From: a virus
Length of the DNA: 22,746 nucleotides
Direction: 5' to 3' (one strand)
IMG/VR virus record: IMGVR_UViG_3300030108_004773
Location: 1 to 22,746 of that record
This document shows, in pieces, positions 1 to 7,104 of the stretch (its first letter is position 1; every line of letters starts with the position of its first letter). Made by a program: the position numbers and the translations under genes. Below the pieces are notes generated by a model. The model made no database searches. It was not told the DNA's origin and saw only the letters and a list, made by a program, of their open reading frames with translations.

Positions 1-179
1 CAAAGTATTTTGATCGTGATTATGTCCGCGGACTACAAGGTTTCGATTGGAACGTAACTTACTTACTTTTCGACTCTTATGTGGAGAAAGCATATCCCGA
101 TGAATGGGATAATTTTACCAATAGCTTAGAAGATATGGACATTGATCTTATAGAAGGTTCTTGGTCGGAGCTAGGATGA
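1..179 (+). CDS. Hypothetical protein, 3' end only
   Basis: The open frame with codons starting at base 3 runs without a stop from the window edge to TGA at 177-179, giving the last 58 residues of a protein that begins upstream. The visible part is acidic and rich in aromatic residues (YFDRDYVRGLQGFDWN near the left, ending in LIEGSWSELG). The stop overlaps the ATG of the next gene at 176 as ATGA, the same coupling used throughout this window, which supports it being real coding sequence. I do not recognise the family and assign no function. Confidence 0.7.
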   Translation, partial: KYFDRDYVRGLQGFDWNVTYLLFDSYVEKAYPDEWDNFTNSLEDMDIDLIEGSWSELG

Positions 180-454
180 ACAAATACGAATTATTAGCGT
201 CTGAGATAGGAAAACTTACAGCAGAAAAAAATAAAGCGTATGGTGATTCTTTTGGAAAAGCCTCAGACATCCTACAGATACTCTACCCAGATGGTATTTC
301 ACCAAGTTCATATGATGACGCCCTTGCCATTACAAGAGTTATCGATAAATTATTTAGACTGGCAACAAGAAAAGATGCCTTCGGTGAAAGTCCATGGAAA
401 GACATTTGTGGCTATGCTTTATTGGGCATGGCAAATGATGAGGAGAATAAATGA
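176..454 (+). CDS. DUF1599-like (nucleotide modification associated domain 1-like) small protein
   Basis: This 92-residue protein starts at ATG 176, five bases after a GGAG ribosome site; a TTG fifteen bases earlier in frame is less likely. The pattern is NKAYGDSF near residue 23, ISPSSYDDALAITRVIDKLFRL in the middle and a late CGYALLGM helix. This recalls the DUF1599/Nmad1 family, short helical phage and bacterial proteins with a K-x-YG box, an arginine/lysine-rich helix and a terminal 'GYA' helix, thought to be linked to nucleotide metabolism. It overlaps the GMPR/IMPDH gene by four bases, so a nucleotide-related role fits the context. The family match is from memory of the pattern. The sequence shows no catalytic residues that would prove an activity. 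Confidence 0.6.
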   Translation: MNKYELLASEIGKLTAEKNKAYGDSFGKASDILQILYPDGISPSSYDDALAITRVIDKLFRLATRKDAFGESPWKDICGYALLGMANDEENK

Positions 455-1464
455 AAGAAGCACTAACTTATGATGACGTACTTTTAACACCACAGTATTC
501 AGACATTAAAAGCAGAAAAGAAGTTAATTTAATTTCTGCTCTTGATGCAAGCTTGATTTTAGATCTTCCGATTATCTCATCCCCTATGGATACAGTAACA
601 GAATCAGAAATGGCCTATACTATGGACTCTCTCGGTGGTCTGGGTATTATTCATCGCTACAATTCAATAGAGGAGCAGGCTGGTTTAGTTGCAGAAGTCA
701 TAAGTGCTGGGGCTACAAAAGTTGGAGCAGCCATTGGAATTAGTGGCGATTATTTTGAAAGAGCACAGACACTTGTAGAGAATGGTGTGAGTGTTCTTTG
801 TGTTGATGTCGCCCATGGGCACCACATTTTGATGAAAGATGTCCTTGGTGTTCTTAAGAAATCATTTGGTGATTCAGTTCACATTATGGCTGGAAATGTT
901 GCGACACTAGAAGGAATAAATGATTTAGCTCAGTGGGGCGCCAATTCTGTGCGCTGTAACATCGGCGGCGGATCTATTTGTTCTACAAGGATACAAACAG
1001 GACATGGCTTGCCTGGACTGCAAACTATTTTTGATTGTGCTCAAACTGAGCATGATGTTGCTATTATCGCAGATGGTGGTATTAGAACTGCTGGCGATAT
1101 TGTAAAAGCTATAGCCGCTGGCGCTGACTTTGTTATGCTAGGTTCACTCCTCGCAGGGACAGACGAAACACCAGGAGAAGTTGTACAGCTACCAAGTGGA
1201 ATGAAAAAGCGTTACCGTGGAATGGCCTCTAAAGATGCTCAAATGGATTGGCGAGGTCGGTATAGTTCTAACGAGGGTGTAAGCACTTTCATTGATTACA
1301 AAGGTTCAGTCGTGGATATCCTAGAGGATCTCCGTGGCGGTGTGTTGTCTGGCTTATCTTATTCGGGATGTAGAACTATCAAAAGATTACAAACGACAGC
1401 CCAATGGACAAGGCAGACAACTGCCGGTTTGTCTGAAAGCAAAACTCACATCTTGTCTAAATGA
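451..1464 (+). CDS. GMP reductase / IMP dehydrogenase family enzyme lacking CBS domains
   Basis: This 337-residue (beta/alpha)8-barrel protein starts with the family signature [10 protein letters not shown]. It has SSPMDTVTE (43-51), GGLGIIHR (62-69), the catalytic loop GGGSICSTR with Cys177 and Thr179, then the phosphate-binding segment [10 protein letters not shown] (207-216) and MLGSLLAG. No CBS pair is inserted, and the length matches GMP reductase (about 345) rather than IMPDH (about 490). The mobile flap reads GRYSSNEGV: Glu275 is placed like the GMPR catalytic Glu, but Arg270-Tyr271 looks like the IMPDH Arg-Tyr dyad, so the direction of the reaction (IMP to XMP, or GMP to IMP) is uncertain. 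The usual GPGS is GGGS here. ATGA overlaps on both sides place it in a translationally coupled operon. A role in guanine nucleotide supply or salvage is inferred. Confidence 0.93.
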   Translation: MKEALTYDDVLLTPQYSDIKSRKEVNLISALDASLILDLPIISSPMDTVTESEMAYTMDSLGGLGIIHRYNSIEEQAGLVAEVISAGATKVGAAIGISGDYFERAQTLVENGVSVLCVDVAHGHHILMKDVLGVLKKSFGDSVHIMAGNVATLEGINDLAQWGANSVRCNIGGGSICSTRIQTGHGLPGLQTIFDCAQTEHDVAIIADGGIRTAGDIVKAIAAGADFVMLGSLLAGTDETPGEVVQLPSGMKKRYRGMASKDAQMDWRGRYSSNEGVSTFIDYKGSVVDILEDLRGGVLSGLSYSGCRTIKRLQTTAQWTRQTTAGLSESKTHILSK

Positions 1465-1790
1465 AAAAAAGAAAAGCAAAACCTGAAGAAGCAAAGACTA
1501 TTACTATTGATAGCTTGGAAACATTGGATACCAACTTGAGAATAAAGTTGAAGTTTGATGATATAACAAAGTTTTGGTTTTTTAATGAATATATCAAAGG
1601 CTATCTTTTAGATGACGCGCTTCTTCAACCTTTTATTGAAAAAATCAAAGAAAGTAGTATGATGGCGAGAAAACATAAATTAAAGAAAAACCGCCAATTA
1701 CTTGAAAAAGAAAAAGAAATAAAAAATAAATTTGGTTTAGACCCAGATGAAATAGAAAATATTTTTGACCTAATTGAAAGTGAGGAATAA
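1461..1790 (+). CDS. Hypothetical charged alpha-helical protein
   Basis: This 109-residue protein is translationally coupled to the GMPR/IMPDH gene through ATGA at 1461-1464. It has a basic N-terminus (KKRKAKPEE), a central hydrophobic/aromatic stretch (KLKFDDITKFWFFNEYIKGYLLDD), a lysine-rich helix and an acidic end around FGLDPDEIENIFDLIE. The architecture resembles, from memory, a small conserved gene near the head genes of marine T4-like metagenomic phages, whose proteins end in a similar 'FGL..EEI.DIFDLLE' motif. No function is known to me. The next gene begins only one base after its stop, so both are probably on one mRNA. Confidence 0.8.
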   Translation: MKKRKAKPEEAKTITIDSLETLDTNLRIKLKFDDITKFWFFNEYIKGYLLDDALLQPFIEKIKESSMMARKHKLKKNRQLLEKEKEIKNKFGLDPDEIENIFDLIESEE

Positions 1791-1791
1791 C

Positions 1792-2025
1792 ATGAGAAAA
1801 TGTGCCGCAGATAGCATGGAGAGCGACAGCGTATGTAATAAAGAGGACTGCAAGCTCTGGATAAAATATGGTAAAGATTTAAATTGTACCTTAATTTCTG
1901 TAAAAAAACACGGTAGATTAGGTCTTAAAGAAGTTGGCGAAAGACTAGGTATATCATATGTCCGTGTTTCTCAAATAGAAAAAGAAGCATTTAAGAAATT
2001 AAAAAAGAAAAATTTTGAGTTATAA
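1792..2025 (+). CDS. Small Cys4 protein with sigma-70 region-4-like helix-turn-helix
   Basis: The chosen start is ATG 1792 with GAGG at 1782-1785, giving 77 residues; an in-frame TTG at 1774 lies inside the previous gene. The C-terminal half, LKEVGERLGISYVRVSQIEKEA, matches the region 4.2 helix-turn-helix of sigma-70 factors (L-x-EVGERLGIS-x-x-RV-x-QIE). The N-terminal half has four cysteines at residues 4, 15, 20 and 32, a spacing that could bind a metal or iron-sulfur cluster. No sigma region 2 is present, so it cannot be a full sigma factor. It may bind RNA polymerase beta-flap or -35 DNA, like a co-activator or anti-sigma. It lies directly before the ACTATTTATA motif and the scaffold-like gene, which makes a role in late transcription an attractive but unproven idea. 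Confidence 0.85.
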   Translation: MRKCAADSMESDSVCNKEDCKLWIKYGKDLNCTLISVKKHGRLGLKEVGERLGISYVRVSQIEKEAFKKLKKKNFEL

Positions 2026-2028
2026 CAT

Positions 2029-2038
2029 ACTATTTATA
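2029..2038 (+). promoter_or_regulatory. ACTATTTATA motif, copy 1
   Basis: ACTATTTATA sits in the gap between the sigma-like gene and the acidic scaffold-like gene. The same ten bases recur exactly at 3872 and 7966 and with one change at 6782, always in an intergenic gap. The core TATTTATA is the reverse complement of the T4 late promoter TATAAATA, so it could be a sense-strand late element of this phage group, a leftward late promoter, or a binding site. No TTGACA box accompanies it. Confidence 0.45.
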
Positions 2039-2057
2039 ACACATAAACCAAACCAAA

Positions 2058-2072
2058 AGATGCCGAGCATCT
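2058..2072 (+). other. Leader hairpin before the scaffold-like gene
   Basis: AGATGC and GCATCT form a 6-bp stem with a CGA triloop, ending a few bases before the AAAGGAG ribosome site of the gene at 2089. It has no U-run, so it is not an intrinsic terminator. It might stabilise the mRNA or expose the ribosome site. Pairing is read directly from the sequence; the role is inferred. Confidence 0.4.
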
Positions 2073-2088
2073 AAAAAGGAGATTAAAT

Positions 2089-2754
2089 ATGTCTGACAAA
2101 AAGACTTTACTTGAAGAGGGAACCATCCGTCGCTTCATGAAACTTGCAAACATGGGAGCACTTGGAACTGGTTTCGTTAATGAAATGTATGGCAAAATGA
2201 AAGATGATAAAGAAGAACTAGATGAAAAGCGTCGTAAAAAAGAAGATGACCTTGAAGAAGGAAAGCGCAAAGACGATGACCTTGAAGAAGGAAAACGTAA
2301 AGATGATGATCTTGATGAAATGATGCACGGCGGCAAGATGGCCGACGATGACATGAAAGACGACGAGAAGAAAATGGAAGAAGACGTCGATATTGAAGAA
2401 GAGATGCACGGCGGCGCAATGGCCGACGATATGGAGATGTTAGATGTCGAAGACGAAGAAGAAGAAATGGATATGGACGCCGGTGATATGGGCGAACTCA
2501 CTCTCACTGACGAAGAAGCTGAAGTCTTCCTTAAAGTAGCAGACAAAGTTCGTGCCGCTATGGAAATGGACGCACCAGAGGAAATGCCAGCACCTGACAT
2601 GGGTGATATGGATGAACCTATGGACGAACCTATGGACGACATGGAAATGGACGCCGAAGAAGAGACGGAAGAGGAACCAATGATGGATGATATGGTTAAC
2701 GAAGTTGCCCGTCGTGTCGCTCGTCGTCTCAATGGACTAAAAAAGTCCAAGTAA
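2089..2754 (+). CDS. Very acidic repeat-rich protein, probable prohead scaffold/core component
   Basis: This 221-residue protein starts at ATG 2089 after AAAAAGGAG. It has three parts. The N-terminal segment (1-30, KTLLEEGTIRRFMKLANMG) is helical and resembles a capsid-directed or protease-cleaved leader. The long central region (about 40-195) is almost only Asp, Glu, Met and Lys, with internal repeats such as DDLEEGKRKD (twice, adjacent), HGGKMADDDM versus HGGAMADDME, and MDEP twice. The short C-terminal helix is basic (NEVARRVARRLNGLKKSK). An acidic body with a basic tail is typical of phage scaffold or prohead core proteins (compare the acidic T4 core proteins gp22, gp67 and gp68), though sequence identity is not evident. 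A DNA-mimic role is an alternative. The opposite strand has an open serine-rich frame that I regard as a composition artefact. Confidence 0.85.
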   Translation: MSDKKTLLEEGTIRRFMKLANMGALGTGFVNEMYGKMKDDKEELDEKRRKKEDDLEEGKRKDDDLEEGKRKDDDLDEMMHGGKMADDDMKDDEKKMEEDVDIEEEMHGGAMADDMEMLDVEDEEEEMDMDAGDMGELTLTDEEAEVFLKVADKVRAAMEMDAPEEMPAPDMGDMDEPMDEPMDDMEMDAEEETEEEPMMDDMVNEVARRVARRLNGLKKSK

Positions 2755-2787
2755 AAAAATATAGCAAGTATTTAATCGAGGTTTTTA

Positions 2788-3207
2788 ATGCAAGAACTCT
2801 TTTGGTTTTTCTTGGGTGGATTTGTCTATCTAATGATGGACAAATCTATCTCTTTTTATAAGAAAGTAAGATTTTTAAATGATATCAAGGTGCTTTCTTT
2901 TAAACTTATTGGATATGCCTACCAGCAATGGGTAACAGTTACTGCTGCTAAATATATTTATTTAGAGGCGAACGAGTATGATAAAGAGGAAATTAAAATA
3001 TTAAAAAACACTGACGAAGCGGATTTATTGGAATGGAAAAAAGAAGCAGTTAAAGGTCTTAATGAGTCTATTCCCCCTCATTACCGTTCTGCCCTTAAAA
3101 TAGATGGATGGGAAACAGTTATGAGCACTTTAGAAAACCATTATATGGGTGTTCTAGACGGTGATTACATTGTCAAAAAGGAGGGCAATCTAGATGTTGA
3201 AGACTAA
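2788..3207 (+). CDS. Small membrane-anchored hypothetical protein
   Basis: This 139-residue protein starts at ATG 2788 with GAGG upstream. Residues 2-18 (QELFWFFLGGFVYLMM) form one hydrophobic helix at the very N-terminus, probably a membrane anchor with the rest in the cytoplasm. The remainder is mixed helical with an acidic C-terminus. It recalls, by layout only, a conserved gene of marine T4-like contigs: an N-terminal LFWF..G..VY helix followed by a roughly 120-residue soluble helical domain with a W near the end. It overlaps the ClpP-like gene by 14 bases, so the two are likely co-expressed. Function unknown. Confidence 0.82.
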   Translation: MQELFWFFLGGFVYLMMDKSISFYKKVRFLNDIKVLSFKLIGYAYQQWVTVTAAKYIYLEANEYDKEEIKILKNTDEADLLEWKKEAVKGLNESIPPHYRSALKIDGWETVMSTLENHYMGVLDGDYIVKKEGNLDVED

Positions 3208-3868
3208 AAACAATAAAGAAGAGATGGAAAATGGCAAAGAAGTGATAAGTCTTGCCGATTTGCAACTAGCTGCAGCATCTAATACACCAGAACCTCTAAG
3301 AACCATTGGTCTTTTTGGGGACTTAGATGAAGAAAAAGTCGAGGATATTTGCTCTGGTCTTCTTTACTTAAAACACACAGCAAATGTAAATACAGACTTT
3401 CCACTAGGTATGCCGACGACCGAAGATGATAAAGACCCGCCAAAACCAGAACCAAAACCAATCACATTTTATGTTTCTACCTGGGGTGGTGATGCCCTTG
3501 GAATGTTCGGTATTTATGATCTTATGCGAACTGTACGTGAAGAGTGTGCTATCGAAACTTTTGGTTTAGGTAAGGTTATGTCCGCAGGTGTTCTTCTACT
3601 TGCAGCAGGAACAAAAGGTCAACGTAAGATTGGTAAACACTGCCGAGTAATGATGCATTCTGTTCGTGGAGGTCACGTTGGAACTATTCATTCGTTAGAG
3701 AATGAAATGGAAGAAACCCGATGGATTCAAAAACAACTTATTCAGGCAATGGTTGAGGAAACAAACTTGACCGAAAAACAGTTAAAAAGAATGCTTAGTA
3801 AAAATCTAGACCTTTACCTTACCGCAGAAGAGGCAGTAAAATACGGAATTGCCGATATCATCGTATAG
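3194..3868 (+). CDS. ClpP-like serine protease (S14 family)
   Basis: This 224-residue protein has a complete ClpP catalytic triad: Ser130 in GKVMSAG, His155 in RVMMHS and Asp206 in NLDLYLTAEEA. Other family features are the oxyanion/strand segment FYVSTWGGDALG (92-103), LLLAAGTKGQR (134-144) and the terminal EAVKYGIADIIV. It differs from bacterial ClpP by a Pro/Lys/Asp-rich insertion at about 62-89 (DDKDPPKPEPKP) between the first helix and the Gly-Gly strand. The start at 3194 follows GAGGG by eight bases; ATG at residue 11 is an alternative. It lies between head-like genes, so it could act in prohead maturation or in protein turnover with a host Clp ATPase; the sequence does not decide which. 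No Clp ATPase is nearby. Confidence 0.92.
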   Translation: MLKTKNNKEEMENGKEVISLADLQLAAASNTPEPLRTIGLFGDLDEEKVEDICSGLLYLKHTANVNTDFPLGMPTTEDDKDPPKPEPKPITFYVSTWGGDALGMFGIYDLMRTVREECAIETFGLGKVMSAGVLLLAAGTKGQRKIGKHCRVMMHSVRGGHVGTIHSLENEMEETRWIQKQLIQAMVEETNLTEKQLKRMLSKNLDLYLTAEEAVKYGIADIIV

Positions 3869-3871
3869 GGA

Positions 3872-3881
3872 ACTATTTATA
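3872..3881 (+). promoter_or_regulatory. ACTATTTATA motif, copy 2
   Basis: Exact repeat of the element at 2029, between the ClpP-like stop (3866-3868) and the ATG at 3884. It ends two bases before that ATG. A promoter with a normal start distance would therefore give an mRNA beginning at or inside the start codon, so either the message comes from upstream or the motif is not a simple -10 element. Confidence 0.45.
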
Positions 3882-3883
3882 AT

Positions 3884-5113
3884 ATGTCCGATCTTAAAAC
3901 CCTCGTAGAAAACTATTTTGCTCCCAAACCAAAAACCTTGACAAAACAAATGTTGTATGAGATATTTGATGAGGTTATGAGAGAACAAGAAGAACAAGAT
4001 ACAGATCCTTTCGAACTTGCTTCGTCTTTGAGCAAAAAACAAGTTGCAAGTATTCTTTTGGGGAATATAGCACAATTTTCTTCACTTCCAAAAGGTGCCA
4101 CTTATAAAGGTGGGAAAAGAACTATTGTTTTAGATAATTTCGGACCACTTCAAGATAGAGACAAAATAATAAGAGATCTTATGAAAGCAGGTGTTGTATC
4201 CCAGACAGAACCTTATCGTGCGGGACTGTCACGAGATGGTCTTACAAACTATTATTTTCTTACAAAAGGCGGAAAAAAGCAGTTTATAAAATTAGTCATG
4301 AGGCACGGCGGCAGTAGCACACTTGCTTCCAAAGGCGACAGAAATGAAAAAACAGTTGCAAATCAAATCAATGCTTTTCTGGCAAAAAGAATGTTAGAAG
4401 ATGATTTTATTGCTGATGTTATAGTTGATGCAACTGCAACTGCTGAAGGCGGGTCTACTGGAGAGAGTGATGTTGTTGTTAAGGATACAATCACAGGTAA
4501 AACACTTATGTCATTTGAAACAAAAACAAGCAAAGGCAGCAGAATAGATCTTGGTCAGTTTACAATAAAATACGAAAAAGGTAAAAAAGGTAAAAAAGGT
4601 CAGTGGGTAAAATCCCCGAAAAAAAGAGGAAAAGAAACCGAGACGATGAAAAAAGTGTTTGATGAAATAAAAGTTTCCTTAAACACTGAAATAAAACCAG
4701 CAACAAATAAACCGTTCCCAACCGGTCCAATGATTAATAGCAAAGGGGCAGAAGATTTTTGGAATACCCTTGGAGAACCCAGAGTCAAAAAAAGTTTAAG
4801 TGGGGATGTCAGGGAATTTGAAATAAGTAAAAATTTAATACAAGAATATTACAGAGAAAAAGGTGATACATACGCTGTACTTGGGAATGACATTTATTCA
4901 TTAGTAAAAGATAAAGATAAAGATACAGATCTGCCACAACTTTCTAGTGCCATGAAAAGAGCATATGCTCTATTTAGGATAAAATATCATGGTCCCAATT
5001 ATTCTTACACGGTTGCATTAAGAGCGGATTTTGCAAAAGATAGCAATCCTGGTTTTATAAATTCATTAGAAAAAATATTTCCAAATCTTCCAAACCCACC
5101 AGAAGAGGAATAA
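3884..5113 (+). CDS. PD-(D/E)XK nuclease-like protein with possible capsid-targeting N-terminus
   Basis: This 409-residue protein starts at ATG 3884; a weak AGGGAA lies 11 bases upstream. A restriction-endonuclease-like core is suggested by Glu155 in the helix GDRNEKTVANQINAF, then Asp196 in GESDVVV, then Glu212-Thr-Lys214 in SFETKTSKG, the order and spacing of the E / D / E-x-K motifs. This metal-dependent fold cuts or nicks DNA. The N-terminus (MSDLKTLVENYF) resembles the short LxE/N leaders of other putative virion proteins here, and residues 45-130 could form a winged-helix-like region. Residues 230-245 are a lysine/glycine-rich loop (KGKKGKKGQW). An internal head protein with nuclease activity is inferred. 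Alternatives are a DNA-processing enzyme made in the cell or a catalytically dead structural relative. No partner methylase is adjacent. Confidence 0.8.
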   Translation: MSDLKTLVENYFAPKPKTLTKQMLYEIFDEVMREQEEQDTDPFELASSLSKKQVASILLGNIAQFSSLPKGATYKGGKRTIVLDNFGPLQDRDKIIRDLMKAGVVSQTEPYRAGLSRDGLTNYYFLTKGGKKQFIKLVMRHGGSSTLASKGDRNEKTVANQINAFLAKRMLEDDFIADVIVDATATAEGGSTGESDVVVKDTITGKTLMSFETKTSKGSRIDLGQFTIKYEKGKKGKKGQWVKSPKKRGKETETMKKVFDEIKVSLNTEIKPATNKPFPTGPMINSKGAEDFWNTLGEPRVKKSLSGDVREFEISKNLIQEYYREKGDTYAVLGNDIYSLVKDKDKDTDLPQLSSAMKRAYALFRIKYHGPNYSYTVALRADFAKDSNPGFINSLEKIFPNLPNPPEEE

Positions 5114-5155
5114 GTGCTCGCTTGACAACAGTTTAAATTTATTTAAAAAAATCAC

Positions 5156-5183
5156 TTGACAAAATAAAATAACCTGTTATAAT
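5156..5183 (+). promoter_or_regulatory. Sigma70-type promoter for groEL
   Basis: TTGACA at 5156-5161 and TATAAT at 5178-5183 are separated by 16 bp, with an extended TG one base before the -10 (TGTTATAAT). Transcription should begin near 5190, shortly before the AGAGG ribosome site. A second TTGACA at 5122 has no matching -10. This promoter would be read by unmodified host RNA polymerase. Confidence 0.85.
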
Positions 5184-5202
5184 ATACCCCAGAGGTGTTT
5201 TT

Positions 5203-6780
5203 ATGAAAAAATTTAGTAACTCAGAGAATCTACGAACCCAGGTCGAGAGAGGTATAGAAACCATTGCAACCAACGTTGCTTCCACTCTTGGACCAAAAGG
5301 TCGCACCGTAATCTTACATCAAAAAGATAAGATGCCTATCGCAACAAAAGACGGTGTAACAGTCGCCAAGTTTATTGACTTACAGAATCCGTTTGAAAAT
5401 GCTGGTGCTCAAATTGTAAAGCAAGCAGCAGAAAAGACAAACCAAGAAGCAGGTGATGGGACCACAACCACAACCGTTCTTACTTATGCTATGTATCGTG
5501 AAGCACAAAAATATCTCGCTTCAGGCGCAGCACCAGTGGAACTTAAGAAAGGAATGGATCTTGCTGTTGATTATCTTGTAAATGAAATTAAGGACCAAGC
5601 AACGCCTATCAAGTCTATTGATGACGTTGAATCTATCGCAACTATTTCGGCAAATGGTGATCGAGTTATTGGTCGTCTTATCGCAAAAGCGGTTGATTTG
5701 GCTGGTAAAGACGGCACAGTGACCATTGAAGAAGCAAGATCAGTGGATACTAGTTTAGATCTCGTAGAAGGTTTTCGCTTTGATTCCGGTTATTTAGCAA
5801 GTGCGTTTATCAACGATGAAAAGCGTGGCGTTGTAAGTTACGATGAACCCATCATTCTAGTTACAGATGAAAAGATTGAATCCGTAGAAACACTCCTACC
5901 CGCTCTTGAAATCGCAGCACGAGAAGGTCGTCCCTTTGTAGTTGTAGCGGAAGACATCGAGGGTCAAGCACTCGCCGCTCTCATTATGAATGCCATGCGT
6001 GGGACCATGCGAGTGTGCGGTATCAAAGCGCCTCGTTATGGTGAGGAAAGAAGAAATATTCTAAAAGACCTTGCTCTTTCAGTTGGAGCAACTTTTGTTT
6101 CTCGTCAGATGGGTAAGAAGTTAAAAGAAGTTAAACTTACAGATTTTGGTAAGTCAAAGCGACTTGAAGTTGGAAAAAACTGGACTACTATTCTTGGAGG
6201 CAAAGGAACTCTTGAGTCAGTAGAAGATCAGATAGAAAAATTAAAAGCAATCATTCAAGACACAGAAAGTTTACATGAGTGTGAAAAAATTCAAGAAAGA
6301 ATTACTCGTCTTGCTTCTGGTATATCAGTTATTCGTGTTGGCGCCGCAACAGAGATTGAAATGATTGAAAAAACACATAGAATTGAAGACGCACTAGAAG
6401 CAGTTAAGTCTGCTCAAGCAGAGGGTGTCTTACCTGGTGGTGGTTCTTTCTTAGTACAAAATTCTGCAAAAATGGTAAAGTTTTTAGAAGATAAAGTAGA
6501 GAACGAAACACAAGCATTGGGGGTAAAAATAGTTCAAGGTGCATGTAAAGAACCTTTGCGTCAAATGTGTCTCAACGCTGGTGAGTCACCAGATATTATA
6601 GTTCATGATGTTGAAAGACAAGAAAAAAACTTTGGTTATGATTTTAGTGGACATAAAATGGTTAACCTTATAGAACAAGGTGTTATAGATCCAGCAAGAG
6701 TAGCACGTTGCGCTTTACAGAATTCTGTGTCAGTTGCAGGCACCCTTATCACTTCAAACTTTGCGATTGTTGAAGTTTGA
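5203..6780 (+). CDS. groEL: Chaperonin GroEL (60 kDa)
   Basis: A complete 525-residue group I chaperonin subunit. It forms a double-ring ATP-driven folding chamber. Visible landmarks are LGPKGRTVIL (29-38), TKDGVTVA with Asp50, the ATP loop GDGTTTTTVL (84-93), the apical segment around EKIESVETLLPALEIAAREGRP, IKAPRYGEERR, VRVGAATEIEM-like VIRVGAATEIE and the Asp of HRIEDAL that activates hydrolysis. It lacks the Gly-Gly-Met tail found in most bacterial GroELs and ends at AIVEV. No groES gene is in the window, so it may use host GroES, a distant phage co-chaperonin, or work alone as described for some phage chaperonins. It has its own strong promoter and AGAGG ribosome site. Likely substrates are phage structural proteins. 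The reading frame shows no damage. Confidence 0.98.
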   Translation: MKKFSNSENLRTQVERGIETIATNVASTLGPKGRTVILHQKDKMPIATKDGVTVAKFIDLQNPFENAGAQIVKQAAEKTNQEAGDGTTTTTVLTYAMYREAQKYLASGAAPVELKKGMDLAVDYLVNEIKDQATPIKSIDDVESIATISANGDRVIGRLIAKAVDLAGKDGTVTIEEARSVDTSLDLVEGFRFDSGYLASAFINDEKRGVVSYDEPIILVTDEKIESVETLLPALEIAAREGRPFVVVAEDIEGQALAALIMNAMRGTMRVCGIKAPRYGEERRNILKDLALSVGATFVSRQMGKKLKEVKLTDFGKSKRLEVGKNWTTILGGKGTLESVEDQIEKLKAIIQDTESLHECEKIQERITRLASGISVIRVGAATEIEMIEKTHRIEDALEAVKSAQAEGVLPGGGSFLVQNSAKMVKFLEDKVENETQALGVKIVQGACKEPLRQMCLNAGESPDIIVHDVERQEKNFGYDFSGHKMVNLIEQGVIDPARVARCALQNSVSVAGTLITSNFAIVEV

Positions 6781-6781
6781 T

Positions 6782-6791
6782 ACTACTTATA
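6782..6791 (+). promoter_or_regulatory. ACTACTTATA, one-mismatch copy of the ACTATTTATA motif
   Basis: Lies immediately after the groEL stop and 25 bases before the next ATG, so it is placed like the exact copies at 2029 and 7966. Only one base differs. The downstream gene has a strong GGGAGGG ribosome site. Confidence 0.35.
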
Positions 6792-6816
6792 AAGTGAGCA
6801 CGGGAGGGCTTATGAA

Positions 6817-7101
6817 ATGGGTGACGAGTCGGCCAGCACAAAAAATGCTGTTGCTTGGGCAGAGATAAACGGGAAGTTTGATCGTATGCTACAATCTATT
6901 GATACAGTGAAAGACAAGCAAGAAGAAATGGCTGATGATATTTCTAAAATCAAAGAAGCCGTTTATAATCCCGACTCTGGACTATACGCTCGCCTCCGTG
7001 AGTTAGAAAGTTGGAAAGAAACGAGCACTAGAATAATTTGGATGGTTGTCACTGCTGTGGTTACACTTTCTGTCGCAACAATCTACAAAAGTCTTATTTA
7101 A
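6817..7101 (+). CDS. Coiled-coil protein with C-terminal membrane helix
   Basis: This 94-residue protein starts at ATG 6817, eight bases after GGGAGGG; a closer ATG at 6812 in another frame stops after 18 codons. Residues 16-50 form a heptad-like helix (KFDRMLQSIDTVKDKQEEM), followed by a loop DPDSGLYARLRELESWKET-like region (YNPDSGLYARLRELES), and residues 73-90 are one hydrophobic helix (IIWMVVTAVVTLSVATIY) with a short tail. This layout matches XhlA/holin-accessory-like and other phage tail-anchored proteins. It probably sits in the inner membrane with its coiled coil in the cytoplasm. A role in lysis or membrane organisation is possible but unproven. Confidence 0.82.
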   Translation: MGDESASTKNAVAWAEINGKFDRMLQSIDTVKDKQEEMADDISKIKEAVYNPDSGLYARLRELESWKETSTRIIWMVVTAVVTLSVATIYKSLI

Positions 7102-7104
7102 TAC

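Noticed and set aside
240-473. 77-codon + strand frame overlapping the DUF1599-like gene
   Set aside because: It is out of frame with the better-supported gene at 176, lacks a ribosome site and runs into the GMPR/IMPDH start.
2733-2749. TGGACT/AGTCCA hairpin with an AAAAA loop at the end of the scaffold-like gene
   Set aside because: It lies inside coding sequence and is followed by A-rich, not T-rich, DNA, so it is not an intrinsic terminator on the + strand.
2034-2750. 238-codon serine-rich open frame on the - strand
   Set aside because: It is antisense to the Asp/Glu/Met-rich scaffold-like gene. Its Ser/Ile/Met bias is the mirror of GAC/GAT/GAA/ATG codons, it has no ribosome site, and all neighbours are on the + strand.
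5122-5150. Extra TTGACA at 5122 as a second groEL promoter
   Set aside because: No -10-like hexamer lies 16-18 bp downstream; only A/T runs without a TAxxxT box.
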